A stretch of 64,000 nucleotides of DNA from NCBI RefSeq assembly GCF_918797505.1, contig NC_092794.1, positions 69,663,345-69,727,344 on the forward strand, in the 5' to 3' direction. The position numbers and the translations under genes were made by a program. Below the pieces are notes generated by a model, which ran no database searches, had not been told where the DNA came from, and was given only the letters and a program-made list of their open reading frames with translations. Position 1 is the first letter of the stretch, and every line of letters starts with the position of its first letter. The DNA comes from Bemisia tabaci. Its lineage: Eukaryota > Arthropoda > Insecta > Hemiptera > Aleyrodidae. Positions 21,191-32,415 of the stretch are shown here, in pieces.

Positions 21191-21408
21191 AAAACTGATT
21201 CAACAATTCAATTGCTAAAACAGTGAGTGCAATGTTTCAACGCAGATTTTACAACAAAAAAATGCTACTTTAACCACATTGTAAACTATTTTGACCACGG
21301 GGGTGGTTAAAGTAGCATTTTTTTGTTGTAAAATCTACATTGAAACATTGCACTCACTGTTTTTAGCAATTGAATTGTTGAATCAGCAATTTAATTTTTT
21401 TCCGTGTA
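21154..21408. mobile_element. 255-bp hairpin element with TACACG ends and internal A-run
   Basis: TACACG plus an A-run (about 21160-21188) at the left pairs with TTTTTTTCCGTGTA at the right. The body is nearly perfectly palindromic: ATTCAACAATTCAATTGCTA, GTGAGTGCAATGTTTCAACG, ATGCTACTTTAACCAC and their complements, around GACCACGGGGGTGG. Confidence 0.88.
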
Positions 21409-21783
21409 GCACCAAAGGACATTCGAGAAAATATGAGAAAAATTGATTTTCTTTTCTTTTTACAATTCGAAAGTAAATCACCTAAAGCTGAGAGACTGAA
21501 ATGATCAGCAGGCGATCATATGACTCAATTATTACTCATTACTCAATTCCGTCTTGTTCTCATATCGCAAAAATTCAAATTCAATTTCACTTTATTTTCG
21601 TTTCAGTACAAATATACAAGATATACAAGCTTAGGAACAAAATACAAAAAACGGAAATAAGACACTCACTAGTGACACCTGGCAATTGTGTCGGGTGGAG
21701 CTTTTGTTTTATTTTTTCCAGATTTTATTTTGTTTTGTTTTATTTTTTCCCCTTTTAAAAGAGTGCAAAATAAACGCCTCTAT

Positions 21784-21953
21784 TGCCCTGGGCACACGTT
21801 CAAAGTGAAGATCCAAAGTGGAGGCCGTTAAGCCTAGTGTTAACATCGATGACCTCCAAAACAGAGCGGGCCGCTCTACTTTGGAGGGATCGAAATCAAC
21901 ACTTGGCTGAGCAGCCACCACCTCAGAGCATCACTTTGAACTTGTGCCTGGAC
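21784..21953. repeat. 170-bp foldback
   Basis: CCTGGGCACACGTTCAAAGTGA pairs with TCACTTTGAACTTGTGCCTGG. An inner stem pairs TGTTAACATCGATGACCTCC with GGAGGGATCGAAATCAACA. It covers the open frames on both strands here. Confidence 0.7.
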
Positions 21954-22344
21954 ATTCATCCCAAGGGTCCAACTGCAAATGAAAAGATACCTCTTTGGAA
22001 TGAACCACCATCAGATAGTGACGTTAAATAGCTCTTTGTCGCACTTAATTTTCCCTTGAAAGTTAAAGCTGCGGCTTAAGCGAAAGGAGACCGCACCGGT
22101 GAGATGTGACGATGCGATGCGCAAGGTGCAAGCGGATAAAAGCTCCTCGATTGCCGCACAGAGGGTTTGACTGTAATAAAACTTATGTGCGAGGGTCATC
22201 CCGAGAGTCCTGTGCGTTTTGGTTTCATTTGAATACTAAATGGTAAACCTGGCAGATTCATCCAGATGAGTTGCCTCATAGTAGGAGGTAAAGGCAGACG
22301 ATCCATTGGAATCTCGGAAGGAAGTTAGTTACACTCAGACAAAG

Positions 22345-23102
22345 ATACTCTCCATTGCTATGCTAGCAATGGTGAACGTTTTTACTTTCGGACAAACATT
22401 CAACTGTTGGACCGACCCGATGGCTCTTTAACAAAATGTCGAGTATTTCGTTTTGCAAGTATACTTTTTGGCAACTTGTTTGGCTCATCACATCACCTCA
22501 GCATCATTCACCTAGTAGGTACGATACATCAACAGCCAAAAAAAGGTTGATAGCCTGCATAGACGATCAAATTCCGAACCAATTCCGATCAAAGTAGACA
22601 TGCTGATGACTGGTGGTCACCATCTACCATCAAATTTTGACGGGCCGCACTTTTTTGTTCAAAGTAAGATCAGAACGGAGTGCCACCATTCATCATTTCC
22701 TGCCACAGGAAACATTTCTGCGGGCCATTATTGAAATTGATTGACAAAGTATAGACAAGAAGACTAAAGAGATTTGGAGCTGATCGCTATTGGTGAAAGC
22801 GGGTGGTTGCAATGGACAAAGGAGGTACGGCAATAGACTAACTAACGGCAACCCACGAGGGGCCGTAGTTAGTGTATCATTTTGCTCCCTTAGTCTATAG
22901 GACTCACCCATTTTACAATAGGATAGCTCCAAACTCCTATGTCTTCTTTGTCTATCGCTCTGTCTATCAATTTCAATAATCAGCCCGCTGCCAAGTTTTC
23001 ATTTTAATGAGCAAATTATGAGTTTAGGACTGATGACTCCCGACACATTCTGCGAGTAGAAGTTTCCACCTGTCGCCAAGAGGCCATTGGAGTGTCTCTT
23101 CG
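22345..23102. repeat. Old dispersed block, copy 2, split by a MITE
   Basis: Contains the same ordered segments as 8735-9190, with a full family P MITE at 22718-22990 before the conserved GTAGAAGTTTCCACCTGTCG segment. It also carries a piece like family R (ACCATCTACCATCAAATTTT). Confidence 0.6.
22718..22990. mobile_element. Family P MITE, copy 5, full length
   Basis: CTGCGGGCCATTATTGAAAT at the left and TTTCAATAATCAGCCCGCTG at the right. The middle carries CGGCAACCCACGAGGGGCCG. Inserted in an older dispersed block. Confidence 0.85.
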
Positions 23103-23109
23103 TCTCTAG

Positions 23110-24440
23110 TTACGAGCCTGGTCTGAGAGAGGGAGTTTTCGGGCGATCCAGGTCGGGAGTGAGTCGGTTCACCGAGCGGTGCACGAATGGGGCGGGCTTC
23201 TCTTCGGCGTGATCGCGCGTCTCCGGGCCGGCACGCAAAGATCGGCACCGGCACCGCGCACATCCAACATCTCCCGGGATCCGACAACTCGTCGTCCTCT
23301 GACGCAAGAGCATACCTCCATCCCCACACGAGCCCTGCAAAGCACGGAGTTATACGGAGAAGAGGGGTCACGTTGAAATCGAGAATGGAGAGGAACGGCG
23401 GAGTTGGCGGGCGAACCGCACTCTGCTACCACTGCGGGGCAGGGCTCTTGCCCTCTCGGCTCTCTCGGTCTGGTCGCGTCGTGATCCGTTTACACGACAG
23501 TGAGTGACAGCCACTCTGGGCCGCCCCGCGCCCCCCGACCCCGACAGTCCTTGGACGAGGATTCGCCGCCGCCGCCGCCGCAGCCAGTTGGAGACTTGAT
23601 AAAGAGCACTAATGGTAGTTGTTGGATGTTAGACGGTGGATGTTGGAGCTGAACCTTCCACCAGTTCCACCGGGACGCCCCCTTCCGAGCTTGAGTCCGC
23701 GTCTCGCTGTTGTCGGCCCGCGCCGAGTCTCCCGCCGACAGGGCTCATGCAAAAGTAGTTTCCCTGGTAAAAATAATAATCGTCCTTCCAAGACGAAAAT
23801 CGTACACCGAGGTCAAAAATCTCTCCGAAGACGAAATCGTCCATTCTTTTCTAGTGATTTTTGTCATCGTGTTGCATTTCTTGGTCCTAAAGATACATTC
23901 AATGAGTTTCCATATATTCCTCCTCACCTATAAGTACTCTTAAATGAATCTATCTGCCATATATTTTCTCCAATTAATACAACGAGCCACATATGATTCA
24001 GAGACTGCGCATTAATCTTGGCTATGAGACCTTGAGGTATGCACGTAAAAACCTCTGTTTCTTGGATTCCGCGTGTTTTTTTACAACAAATCACGCTAGC
24101 GCTACAAGGAACTGATATTGATACCCTTCAAAAAGCTGGAAAATCCCTCGAAAACCGGGCCGAATAACACTGCAGATAATACTGTTATACACTGCTAGAA
24201 ATTTTGAAGTGAAATTCTGTGCCCGAGTCGATTACCAAAAATCCCAAGTGATACAAATGCGGTGCGGAATCTACTCTCCTTTCGGATGACTTATTACACT
24301 ACGGACTTATTACGGAGCGGAATCTACTCTTTTTGCGGGTCGTCGCACGCGTTCATGGTGCTAATGTCACTTCGCATTCATATCACTCGGGGTTTTCGGG
24401 CGCTAAATAGACTCCGGCACCGAATTTCACTCCTCGATTT
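23110..24440. other. GC-rich then AT-rich spacer, no gene recognised
   Basis: 23140-23760 is CpG-rich with a short CCG repeat (23565-23582) and frames open on both strands. 23760-24440 is AT-rich. No frame has a recognisable motif. Confidence 0.35.
23290..23398. mobile_element. Family M MITE, decayed copy
   Basis: CGTCGTCCTCTGACGCAAGA and ACGAGCCCTGCAAAGCACGG match copy 1. The right arm is heavily altered. The surrounding overlapping open frames are GC-driven. Confidence 0.6.
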
Positions 24441-24449
24441 TTAACAATG

Positions 24450-24692
24450 CAGTGCTCCAATTCCATGTCCGTCAAAAGTTCTGGGATTCGGAACTTTTTT
24501 CCCAATTTTTCCCACTCCATGACCGTCAAGAGTTCCGGGATTCCTTTTATAGAATTTTTCAAAACTTCCGAGAAAGTTCCGGAAAATACAAAAGATCCGG
24601 CACATTTCGGGAATTGCAAAAGTTCCGGGAAAAATTCAGGAAAACTCAAAGGTTCCGGGATTCGGAACTAACTTCTGGGAAATGGAGCACTG
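24450..24692. mobile_element. CAGTGCTCC-ended element (243 bp), probable hAT MITE
   Basis: CAGTGCTCCAATTCC at the left and ATGGAGCACTG at the right. The interior is built of repeated TTCCGGGATT and AAAGTTCCGG motifs. Flanks TAACAATG and AAACCATG agree at 6 of 8 positions, consistent with an old 8-bp duplication. A related element starts at 63706. Confidence 0.65.
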
Positions 24693-24699
24693 AAACCAT

Positions 24700-26030
24700 G
24701 TAACATTTTTAAAAAGTAGGACCTGGAATCCATTCTGAGCCCTAGCTGTACGAGCGACGATTCCTTTTTCTCCATATTAGGTCCGTCAAGGAGAAAATGG
24801 CGGAAAACTTTGACGAGAGAGCCTGGCAACGGGGAAGACACAGGTCTCGGGGCACCGCGTCCCCCTGCCCCCCTCCCCCCGTGACGGCGGGAGCGCGGGG
24901 CCCGGCCGCTAATGTTCCTGCGAGCGATTTGTCATTTGTCGTGGCTCGCGCCATCCCGAGCGACGCCGGCCATTTTGAATACATTTTTTTCCGCCTCGGC
25001 GTGGCCGTGGACGCGGACGCCGTGGAATCCTCAACCACCCGAGGACCCGCGCGCCAGGAACGAGAAGAAAACTGGAGGCGCATGGAAACTGGTTAATATT
25101 CGAAGGCCTTGTATGTCAATCCTTAATTGTTGTCCACTTACGTTCCTCCGCTTCGGAGCCCCTCCCCCCTTTTCCGCGGGTGCCCTCAGGGAGCGCACGG
25201 TAAGGAGAGAGGAGCGAGGGGGGGGGGGGCTTTATCATTGTTCCCTCTTTCTCTCTCTCGGCCAATTGGTTCGCTTTGTTTTAATTCCTCTCCGCCGGTG
25301 TCGTGGCTCTTCTTCTTCTTGAAGCCCGACTAAATATCATTAGTCCTCCGGATTTTTCTCCATCTGAAACTGGTTTTCTTGGTCTGGCTTCCCGCCGTTG
25401 CCAAACTTGGCGGAAAATGAGGAAGCGCGGCAAAATTCGGAGGAGCGAGGTACCAAACGAGCGAAATTGATTTCACTAAACCGAAAATTGAGGAATCAAA
25501 TGGTATTCGTTCCAGTCGACAGTATCAGAAAATATGGGTTTTTCTCTAACTTGGATCAAAGAATAATCTTTATTCCGTTTAGTTTCGAAAAGTTTAAGAA
25601 TTACTAGGGTATTTAATTGTACAATTTGATATTAAAACGTTTAATAAAAATGGCACACATACTCCACGAAAAGTACGATTTCTCATTTTCTCTCAGTACT
25701 TACTCAAACTCATAGACATGGTTTCGGTCTCTTATGGCTGAAAAAAGATCACGGACGCACAGGACATTTAACATTTCAAAGAGTCTGTGGAAATAGCACA
25801 CAGGTCATTGCAGAAACAGCAGAAATGTTGATTTGCAAAAACAGCCTCTCAATTTGCGTTTCAAATGTTCTACCATTATTTATGTATACTCAAAGACTTA
25901 CCGATCAATACTTAGTCAACCTAATATTAATTCTAGAACATTTTTTAAACCACCCTATTTATAAACCTAGGAATTCTGTTAAAATCTGAAGCATGAGGCT
26001 GGTTTGTTTGGTTTTTTCTTCTCTAAAAAA
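24700..26030. other. No gene recognised
   Basis: 24790-25300 is GC-rich with a G-run at 25218-25229 and pyrimidine-rich stretches. The remainder is AT-rich. A 34-bp minus-strand micro-exon-like segment at 25704-25737 was considered and rejected. Confidence 0.35.
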
Positions 26031-26031
26031 G

Positions 26032-26239
26032 TGCATCGAATAAAAAAGGATGCTGATTTAACATTCTGGATGTAAAAAGTGTGCGAAAACTCACAGAACG
26101 CTAAATTAACCGCTACAGCAGTTACTTTAGCAATGTCAAGATGTAAAACTAACTGCTGTGGCTGTTAATTCAACGTTTTGCGAGTTGTGCACCTTTTTTA
26201 CATCCAGAATGTTAGATCAGCATCCCTTTTTTTCGGTGT
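26032..26239. mobile_element. Palindromic MITE (about 208 bp)
   Basis: AAAAAAGGATGCTGATTTAA and ACATTCTGGATGTAAAAAG at the left have complements at the right, ending TTTTTTTCGGTGTG. The centre pairs CCGCTACAGCAGTTA with TAACTGCTGTGGC. End style resembles the elements at 12030 and 21154. Confidence 0.82.
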
Positions 26240-26814
26240 GAAAAAGGAGTGACGATTTGGAGAAGTAGTTTTTTAAAGTTCAGGACTGACATCTATGATT
26301 CGAATAAAGAACTTTGCGGTTTTGACGTTTTGTGACTAATCTGACTACAAGGGCTATAGTGCCGGGTATTTTTTTCAGGCTGAGCCGACACTGCCCCGAG
26401 GGCCTCAGCACAAAACGAAGGATGATTTATTTCCAAAGACGGAGACGAACAAGGAGGAGGGGAGACAACAAAAATAATGTATTTAAAAATAAATAAAACT
26501 ATCATCGGCCATTAATATTTGAGCCGCGCAAAGAATATCGACGTTTTCGCTTGTCCAACCTGTCCTCAACGATCTCACGACGTTGTCAACTCAACGAAAA
26601 ACCCCCCATCATAATACGTTTAAAAAATTGTGCGTTCGCACAGAATTTGGAAATTCTTGTTAAATCAGGCAACGACTCAGTCGTAATTAACAACAAGAAG
26701 TTGAGTAATTTTGCTCGTGCGGCAGTTTTCAGCTGCTGATCGTTGATTCGAGAACGCGAAAATATGAGACATGCATTATTTTTGTGATGTTTTAATCGAG
26801 ATAAGGATCAGTTA

Positions 26815-27063
26815 GTGTTCATAATCGGCCCGAAGGACCGAAATAATATCTGCATGGGAGTGGGGGCCCAATACATTTTAAGGGTTCCGCTGCCTCGTTC
26901 AAATACGGACGTTTTGGCTGCCATTTTGATTATTTTTCGAGGATGGCGAGTGTCTCATAAAACAGACCTGCTGGCACACTACCTGATGTATAATTTTACG
27001 GTGGTGGAAACCCCGATTCAATCAATTTGGGTGAATAATGCAGATTATGCAGATCAATTTTAG
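26815..27063 (+). other. 82-codon open frame, unassigned
   Basis: A plus-strand frame with fairly ordinary amino-acid composition, in an area free of recognised repeats. It has a hydrophobic middle (around AAILIIFRGW) but no motif I can name. No convincing acceptor or donor frames it. Chance is the simplest explanation. Confidence 0.15.
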
Positions 27064-27109
27064 GGAATTTTTGGATATTCTTTTGAACGTTTACCCTCGC
27101 CCTGAGAGA

Positions 27110-27218
27110 ATTCAGTTACACTGAGGGAATGACCATAGACAAAAGGTACAGGAGGAACTTTCTCCCTCATACTTCGACAATTCAGTTACACTGAGGGAAT
27201 GACCTGGGACAAAAGGTA
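27110..27218 (+). repeat. Two direct repeats, 70-bp period
   Basis: ATTCAGTTACACTGAGGGAA plus TGACC...GACAAAAGGTA occurs at 27110-27148 and 27180-27218 with three mismatches. The 31 bp between them is not repeated elsewhere in the window. Confidence 0.8.
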
Positions 27219-27843
27219 TGTATAAAACCAAATTTTGGCTCCTTCGAACAACTTTTGCAGAAAAAAAAAAAAAAATAGTTTTGCAAAAAATAATTCGACG
27301 GATATTTTTCCGATTGATATGGTAATTTATCTCAGTATGATATCACATGCATAACTTGCATGATTTGACAGCATCGACATTGGTGGCCAGGATCCATTTC
27401 TGTCCAAGGTAACCGCGAGACTGCGCCGTAGCGCGGCGCCGTCTATGCAGCTTCGATTCAATTAACTTCTGTCCACTGGCATTCGTTAATCAAAGAACAA
27501 GACATGGCTAATGATAGGTTTGTCAAAATTCGTTTCAGCGCAATACGCATGTCTCGAATCGAAGTTGGGCGCGAGAACGCTATAGGACGGTGGTAACCGA
27601 TACCAAGTTATAAGCCTCAAAGTACTCGATATTTTTACAGTTATTGCAACAGACCCTAAATCTGCATCTCGTCGCGTTCATCAGATTTCAACTTCATGTC
27701 GAACGATACCATTATATAAACCAAAGCGTGGTTTAAGAGTGATGAAGTATAGTGAAGATTGGAAGGGGCATTTTTCTGGTGTTTTTTGTGTTAGAAGGTT
27801 GGCTGCCCTTTTGAGTCCTAAGAGCTCCATACTTCGAGTACTT

Positions 27844-27983
27844 TAGCCTGTGTCACACTATCAAAGCTAAGCATCAAAATATCAAGGTCAGGCGTTTCGA
27901 TTGGCTTCTTCGATGACTTGGACCAATCACAGCACTTGACCTTGACATTTTGATGGAGTATCTTGATAGTGTGACATAGGCTA
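27844..27983. mobile_element. 140-bp palindromic element
   Basis: TAGCCTGTGTCACACTATCAA at the left and TTGATAGTGTGACATAGGCTA at the right, with an inner stem AAGGTCA...TGACCTT-type pairing around CCAATCA. Single copy here. The minus-strand open frame over it is repeat-derived. Confidence 0.8.
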
Positions 27984-28129
27984 TTGACATGTCCGTATTC
28001 TCCCTGTGTAGGTTTCCTGTGGCTTAATATTGTTAGTCTAAGAAAATTTTTTGTGAACCAAAGTGCAGTCTCTACTTTTGAAAGTGCAAGAATGAAAGGT
28101 TTTTCTCGGATCTCGGCCACCAACATGTA

Positions 28130-28374
28130 CTGCCGTGCTAAGGAAAAACGCCGTATGAGCCTTCGGACGTTGCAATTGTCCTTCGATAAAACCCGAAATT
28201 ACTGGGAAATTGTTAATTTTTTATCCAACATTTTCGGACGATTTTGTACGCAATTTAATCTACAATATCTGTAAATTCAAGGAAAATGTGCATGAATGTC
28301 ATCAAAAATACGTATTTTATCGAGAAAATTTGGCAACTCTCGAATGTTCATAGGCTTTCTCCTTAGCACGGCAG
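28130..28374. mobile_element. Family D MITE, copy 2, target duplication TGTA
   Basis: CTGCCGTGCTAAGGAAAAAC at the left and CTCCTTAGCACGGCAG at the right. TGTA is exact at 28126-28129 and 28375-28378. 245 bp, AT-rich interior, non-coding. Confidence 0.88.
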
Positions 28375-28399
28375 TGTAGGTCTCAGGGTTTTTCGGGAT

Positions 28400-28974
28400 A
28401 TTTTTTAATTTTTAATTTATTTCCCGACTGAAAATGACTCAGTTTTGAGTTGAAACGTCTCGAGTATTTTATTTTTGTATTTCAGCCTTGTTTCTTGTTT
28501 CCCCCTTGTTTTTCTCCTGAAAAAAAAATTACTGGACAATCTCGCTTGTGTGAGGAGCCAGCGAGGTTCATTATCCGATACAGTCAAGTATTAATTGACG
28601 GAAGACAGTCGCTTCTGCTGCGGTGCGGATACGCGCGTAGATCATTTCGAAAGGACACCGTGGCTGAAGTGCACTTGACAAGCGCGAGGGTCTGGTGGGT
28701 ATCAGGGGACTTCTTGAAGACGCTCCAGCTCCATGCGTCCCCGTGACGCCTGCCCGGGCCTGTGGGCCCTGTGGGGGATGGAGCCCAAGTGGAGTTGTCC
28801 TCGAGGCGCTGCGCTCAGCTCTCGAGCAAGGAGACAAACCAGAGGGACACCACTCTTCCCTCTGTGACATCCGCGCTTCAACGGACAGTAACCAGACGAC
28901 GCGACGTGAGACGAGATCGAATCGAGGCATCGAGGGTTGGAGTTACTTCCTATCAATCAGCACTTGGTGTGTGG
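28400..28974. other. GC-rich overlapping frames, no gene recognised
   Basis: Frames are open on both strands between 28550 and 28960. The translated sequences show no recognised motif and no matching splice sites. Confidence 0.35.
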
Positions 28975-28982
28975 CGTGTGAG

Positions 28983-29149
28983 CAGTGGCGCAGCGTGCTT
29001 TACGATGTACCGATTAATCTGTCATTTAAACCTATGGAAATGGATCGATAAACAGGGTGTTCGCTACGAACACCTTAACCATCGATTCTTCACCACGGTT
29101 TCATATAGTGAAAAATCGATAATAATCGATCGTTCACGCCTCGCTACGG
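28983..29149. mobile_element. hAT-type MITE, third copy, duplication CGTGTGAG
   Basis: CAGTGGCGCAGCGTGCTTTA at the left and TCACGCCTCGCTACGG at the right. CGTGTGAG is exact at 28975-28982 and 29150-29157. The interior ATTTAAACCTATGGAAA and ATCGATCGTTCACGCC match the copy at 19314. Confidence 0.88.
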
Positions 29150-29205
29150 CGTGTGAGGCTGTGAAGGGCCCGATTCCCGGTTGAAGGTACTATCGGCGGA
29201 TCTAG

Positions 29206-29342
29206 CAAAGTGGCAACGTTGTTTTTCTGCATTTAAACCTACGGAAATGTATCGATTCTTGGAGGGGCCAGGTCAGGTGCTCCAACAATAATCGATTATT
29301 TAACATAGGTCTAAATGGAGGTAACACGGTGTTGCCAAATTG
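29206..29342. mobile_element. Related inverted-repeat MITE
   Basis: CAAAGTGGCAACGTTG at the left pairs with CGGTGTTGCCAAATTG. CATTTAAACCTACGGAAATG pairs with CATAGGTCTAAATGG. It shares the central sequence style of the hAT MITE that ends 56 bp before it, but the target duplication is unclear. Confidence 0.65.
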
Positions 29343-29815
29343 TTGGATTCGCTTCTGCGAGGTACACACGGAAATCACATCTCTTATTCTCGCTCATTAC
29401 GCGACAGGCTTGTTTATCCTGAATTTTTGTATCGCAAAACCGAATGAAGAAAGTACACTATGCGTAAGGGAAAATAGTCTTTCACCGTAGGTTGTATTAT
29501 TTTTAATTCTCAATTAACGCATTTAAAGGGACAAAATTATGACAAAAATTGAAAAACAAATTTTATAAGTTGATTTCTTCTGAACGCGTATTTCTCGTTA
29601 GGAGCCGTCCCTGAATTACGTAACGCTTCACGTAAGCAATGAGAATGTCATGCAGATTTAAACGTAGAGTAGAATTCTATTTTCTCGCTTTTCCATTCAA
29701 AACTTTTCATTCTGACATAGTAATGGTTTGAATTGTATGATATGACTTCATAGATGAGGAATTGAATACTATTGAGTATTGATCCCAGTTGATTTTCCCT
29801 TCGATCGGTTCGCCA

Positions 29816-30006
29816 CACTGAAAAAAAGTTACGGGCTATGCAGACATACCGTCCGTTCCGGGCTCAGAGGCCGAAAGTCTCGGGTGCTGGAGCCGTTGTT
29901 CGATTTCTCCGGGTGCCGCGCCCGGAATTTTCAGCCTCTGAGCCCGGAACGCGGACGGTACGTCTAGCCCGAAAGAACGGCTTCCAGAGCCGGATTTTTT
30001 TTTCAG
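29816..30006. mobile_element. Family C hairpin MITE, copy 2 (reverse orientation)
   Basis: CACTGAAAAAAAGTTACGGG at the left, GAGCCGG plus a T-run and CAG at the right. The stems ATACCGTCCGTTCCGGGC and GCCCGGAACGCGGACGGTA are clear. It explains the frames on both strands. Confidence 0.85.
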
Positions 30007-30009
30007 AAC

Positions 30010-30570
30010 ATACAGACTCACAAGTTTCTGAGAAAAATTGAAGGGAAAAAACGCACATAAAGGTTGGGAGGACCGCATCTGGACCATCTTTCATAATCCA
30101 AAGGTGCTTAAATCCTCGGGGGTCGACCATTAGCCGGGCGAGCACATTTTTTCGACGTCGTGACAAAAAGGTCCGAGCGGGAGCTGGGCGGGGGAGGCGG
30201 GGAAAAGCGTTGTAGATGGGTCTGCTTATAATATTGATCTGTGCACGTTGTCCACAGATTGAAAAAATATTCATGAGCGGCGGATAACGCCTCGTGGCAG
30301 TGGCAGAATAGTTTATTATTGGAGCATCGAGAGGGGCAGCCTCAGCCACGGGCGGTGTGAAGTATGAAGTGCGGAGGAACCTATACGGTACACACTTTAG
30401 TATATTATTGCCAAGTGTATGCCCCACACTTGGTGCTCGCTCTGTCCACCTCTATCGATAACAAATTCATTAGACTTGCATATTTCCTATGTCTCTCGCT
30501 CGGTGGGCCTCGACGCTTATGATGTTCATCCGTTTAGCATTTCCTAAACGTTAGAATCTGGCCTTAAAAA
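30010..30570. other. Spacer, no gene recognised
   Basis: A 187-codon minus-strand frame (29864-30427) starts here and runs into the family C element. It shows no known motif. Confidence 0.35.
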
Positions 30571-30574
30571 ATAT

Positions 30575-30735
30575 ATGGTAGATTTTACTATACTTTGACC
30601 ACAGTGATACGAGTATGGTAATGAACACCAGATTTTATGGTAGTATTCACCATATTACGGTAAGTATACCAAAGTTCTGATGAATACTACTATAACTCTG
30701 GTTATCTTCACTAAATAAAGTATCACCGTGTGGAA
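30575..30735. repeat. Sequence with repeated TGGTA / TACCA motifs
   Basis: Several short inverted motifs (TATGGTAG, TATGGTAATGA, TATGGTAGTATTCACCATA, ATACCAAAGT) resemble the interior of the element at 53565. Element ends could not be placed. Confidence 0.4.
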
Positions 30736-30744
30736 AATGTCCGT

Positions 30745-30796
30745 ATATCTTTTATGTCTATCGCTTTGTCTATCAATTTCAATGATCTGCCCACAG
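30745..30796. mobile_element. Family P right-end fragment
   Basis: CTTTTATGTCTATCGCTTTG and GTCTATCAATTTCAATGATC match the terminal 50 bp of family P. Confidence 0.65.
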
Positions 30797-30931
30797 CACA
30801 AAATTTCACTCCAGAATTTTTATGAGTGTACATGCGCTGTATAACGTAGCCGATTGCAGTCCGTATAACCGAATTTTTCTACTACTCACAATCAGTCTTC
30901 GTCTACGTTTTTTTTCTGTGTCTTTTTCTTT

Positions 30932-31135
30932 CACTGGAAAAAAAACTCCGGCCGTGGAAGCCGCACTTACTGGCTATATAAACATACCGTCCGCGTTCCG
31001 GGCATAGAGGCCGAAAGTTCCGGGTACAGCACCCGGAGCAGTCTAAACTACGGCTCCAGCTCTCGGAACTTTCGGCCTCTAGCCCGGAGCGGCCGGTACG
31101 CCTGTACAGTGTACAGCCCGTAACTTTTTTCAGTG
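30932..31135. mobile_element. Family C hairpin MITE, copy 3
   Basis: CACTGGAAAAAAAACTCCGG at the left and GTAACTTTTTTCAGTG at the right with the standard stems. A small tandem GTACAGT occurs near the right end. Confidence 0.87.
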
Positions 31136-31600
31136 TTTTTGACGTGAATCTTCCTGCGTCTTGTCCTCGACTCCGGGAACGACCGTCTGTCGAGCTCCTC
31201 CTCTTCTTGAAAAAAATCTCTCGGGTTCCACGCAACGGAGCTCGGTTTCCCACCAGAAGCCGGAGCCGAGGCTGGCGACCGGTCGCGGGAGTTCGTGAGA
31301 AGTAAATAAACGACGCAAATAAAATAAAGCCGAAAAATGGAGACGGCCACGCCATGGCGCGGGTGCTGCCGCGGCCGCGGTGAGAGGACGGGATACCGAC
31401 GCGATGCGATGCGGCATGCGTTCGTCAACGGAGCCGGGCCGGGCCGGGAAGTGGGCTGAAAGTTGACTCCTCCAACTTGGAACTTGCAGGTTACAATCAT
31501 CAGCGCGGACACGATACCGCGTCGTCCTTGTTGCCAGTATTCAATCCCGCAGAAGAAACTCTTCGTGTCGTTGAGAGATTTTACCTGCGCTAGTACCTCA
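31136..31600. other. GC-rich spacer with minus-strand open frames
   Basis: Two long minus-strand frames (150 and 202 codons) span this spacer and the neighbouring elements. They overlap family C and N sequence, change frame relative to each other and show no family motif, so no gene is called. Confidence 0.4.
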
Positions 31601-31810
31601 CACTGAAAAAAAAAGTAGCTTGGATCAAGCATGATGATTCTTGAATTTGCCGCCAAGAATTTTTTGTTCTTCCTTTAAGCTGACTTTTTCTTGATACAAG
31701 AAAAGTAATGCTTGGGTTAAGCAAAAAAGTAGCTTATATTAACCAGAAAAATTCTTGATTTAAGAAGAAATACTTCTTGGCAGCAAATTTAAAATTCTTT
31801 TTTTCCAGTG
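31601..31810. mobile_element. CACTGA-ended foldback (family N, 210 bp)
   Basis: CACTGAAAAAAAAAGTAGCT at the left and TTCTTTTTTTCCAGTG at the right. GCCGCCAAGAATTTTTTGTT and its diverged complement CTTCTTGGCAGCAAATTT form the stem. Inner AAGCTGACTTTTTC / GAAAAGTAATGCTT motifs pair imperfectly. Confidence 0.75.
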
Positions 31811-31888
31811 CAGACTGCAGACGATACACTCTTAAAAATCTAGGAGTGAAACTCTCTACAATATAGTGCCTAAAAACCCCTCGTAATA

Positions 31889-32113
31889 CACTGGAAAAAA
31901 ACACATTGGATCTAGAGTCCAGCCTCTTGAAAACATTGACAAAAAAAATACTCTTGATTCGATCGGATTTTTGCTTGGATCAAAACGAAATCCGCTTAAA
32001 TTAAGAGGCTTAGTTCTTGATTTAAGCTAGATTCTGATTGAATCAAGAGTACTTTTTCTTGTCGATGTTTTTAAGAGTCTGGACTCTAGATCCAATGTGT
32101 TTTTTCTCCAGTG
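31889..32113. mobile_element. Family F foldback MITE, copy 2, TA duplication
   Basis: CACTGG at the left, CTCCAGTG at the right, with TA directly on both sides. GATCTAGAGTCCAG pairs with CTGGACTCTAGATC. Stem and order match 2783-3009. Confidence 0.85.
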
Positions 32114-32124
32114 TATGAATTCGA

Positions 32125-32415
32125 AAGGCGAATTTTATTTAGAGGCCCGGTACTACTTTTGTGCCTGAAACCTCGGAGTAGCCATTCTATTTAAGCTCGG
32201 AACTTCCGATTCGGTGACTAACGAATCACAACGTTGGCACGTGATTTTGGTACCACCTCGCGAGATTGTTCTAAAAAGGGTCCGACCCATCGAAAACCGA
32301 CAGATCTGATTGGTCGAGTCCGGTAACAACGGTGTCCACTGGTGTTGGCGATTGATCAGATAAACCGGGGCAAAACTTCCCAAAGAGGTTCGGAACTTTA
32401 AATAAAATTCGCTTG
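32125..32415. mobile_element. Inverted-repeat element (about 290 bp)
   Basis: AAAGGCGAATTTTATTTAGAG at the left pairs with TTTAAATAAAATTCGCTTG at the right. The interior is GC-balanced with a TTCCGATTCGGTGACTAACG stretch. Single copy. Confidence 0.65.

Noticed and set aside
25704..25737. 34-bp minus-strand micro-exon with strong acceptor and GTAAGT donor
   Set aside because: In the phase required to follow 33790-33974 it contains a stop, and it is 8 kb away. The in-phase residues look receptor-like only over a few positions.
31048..31656. 202-codon minus-strand protein
   Set aside because: It overlaps a family C hairpin at one end and a CACTGA foldback at the other, with no motif between.
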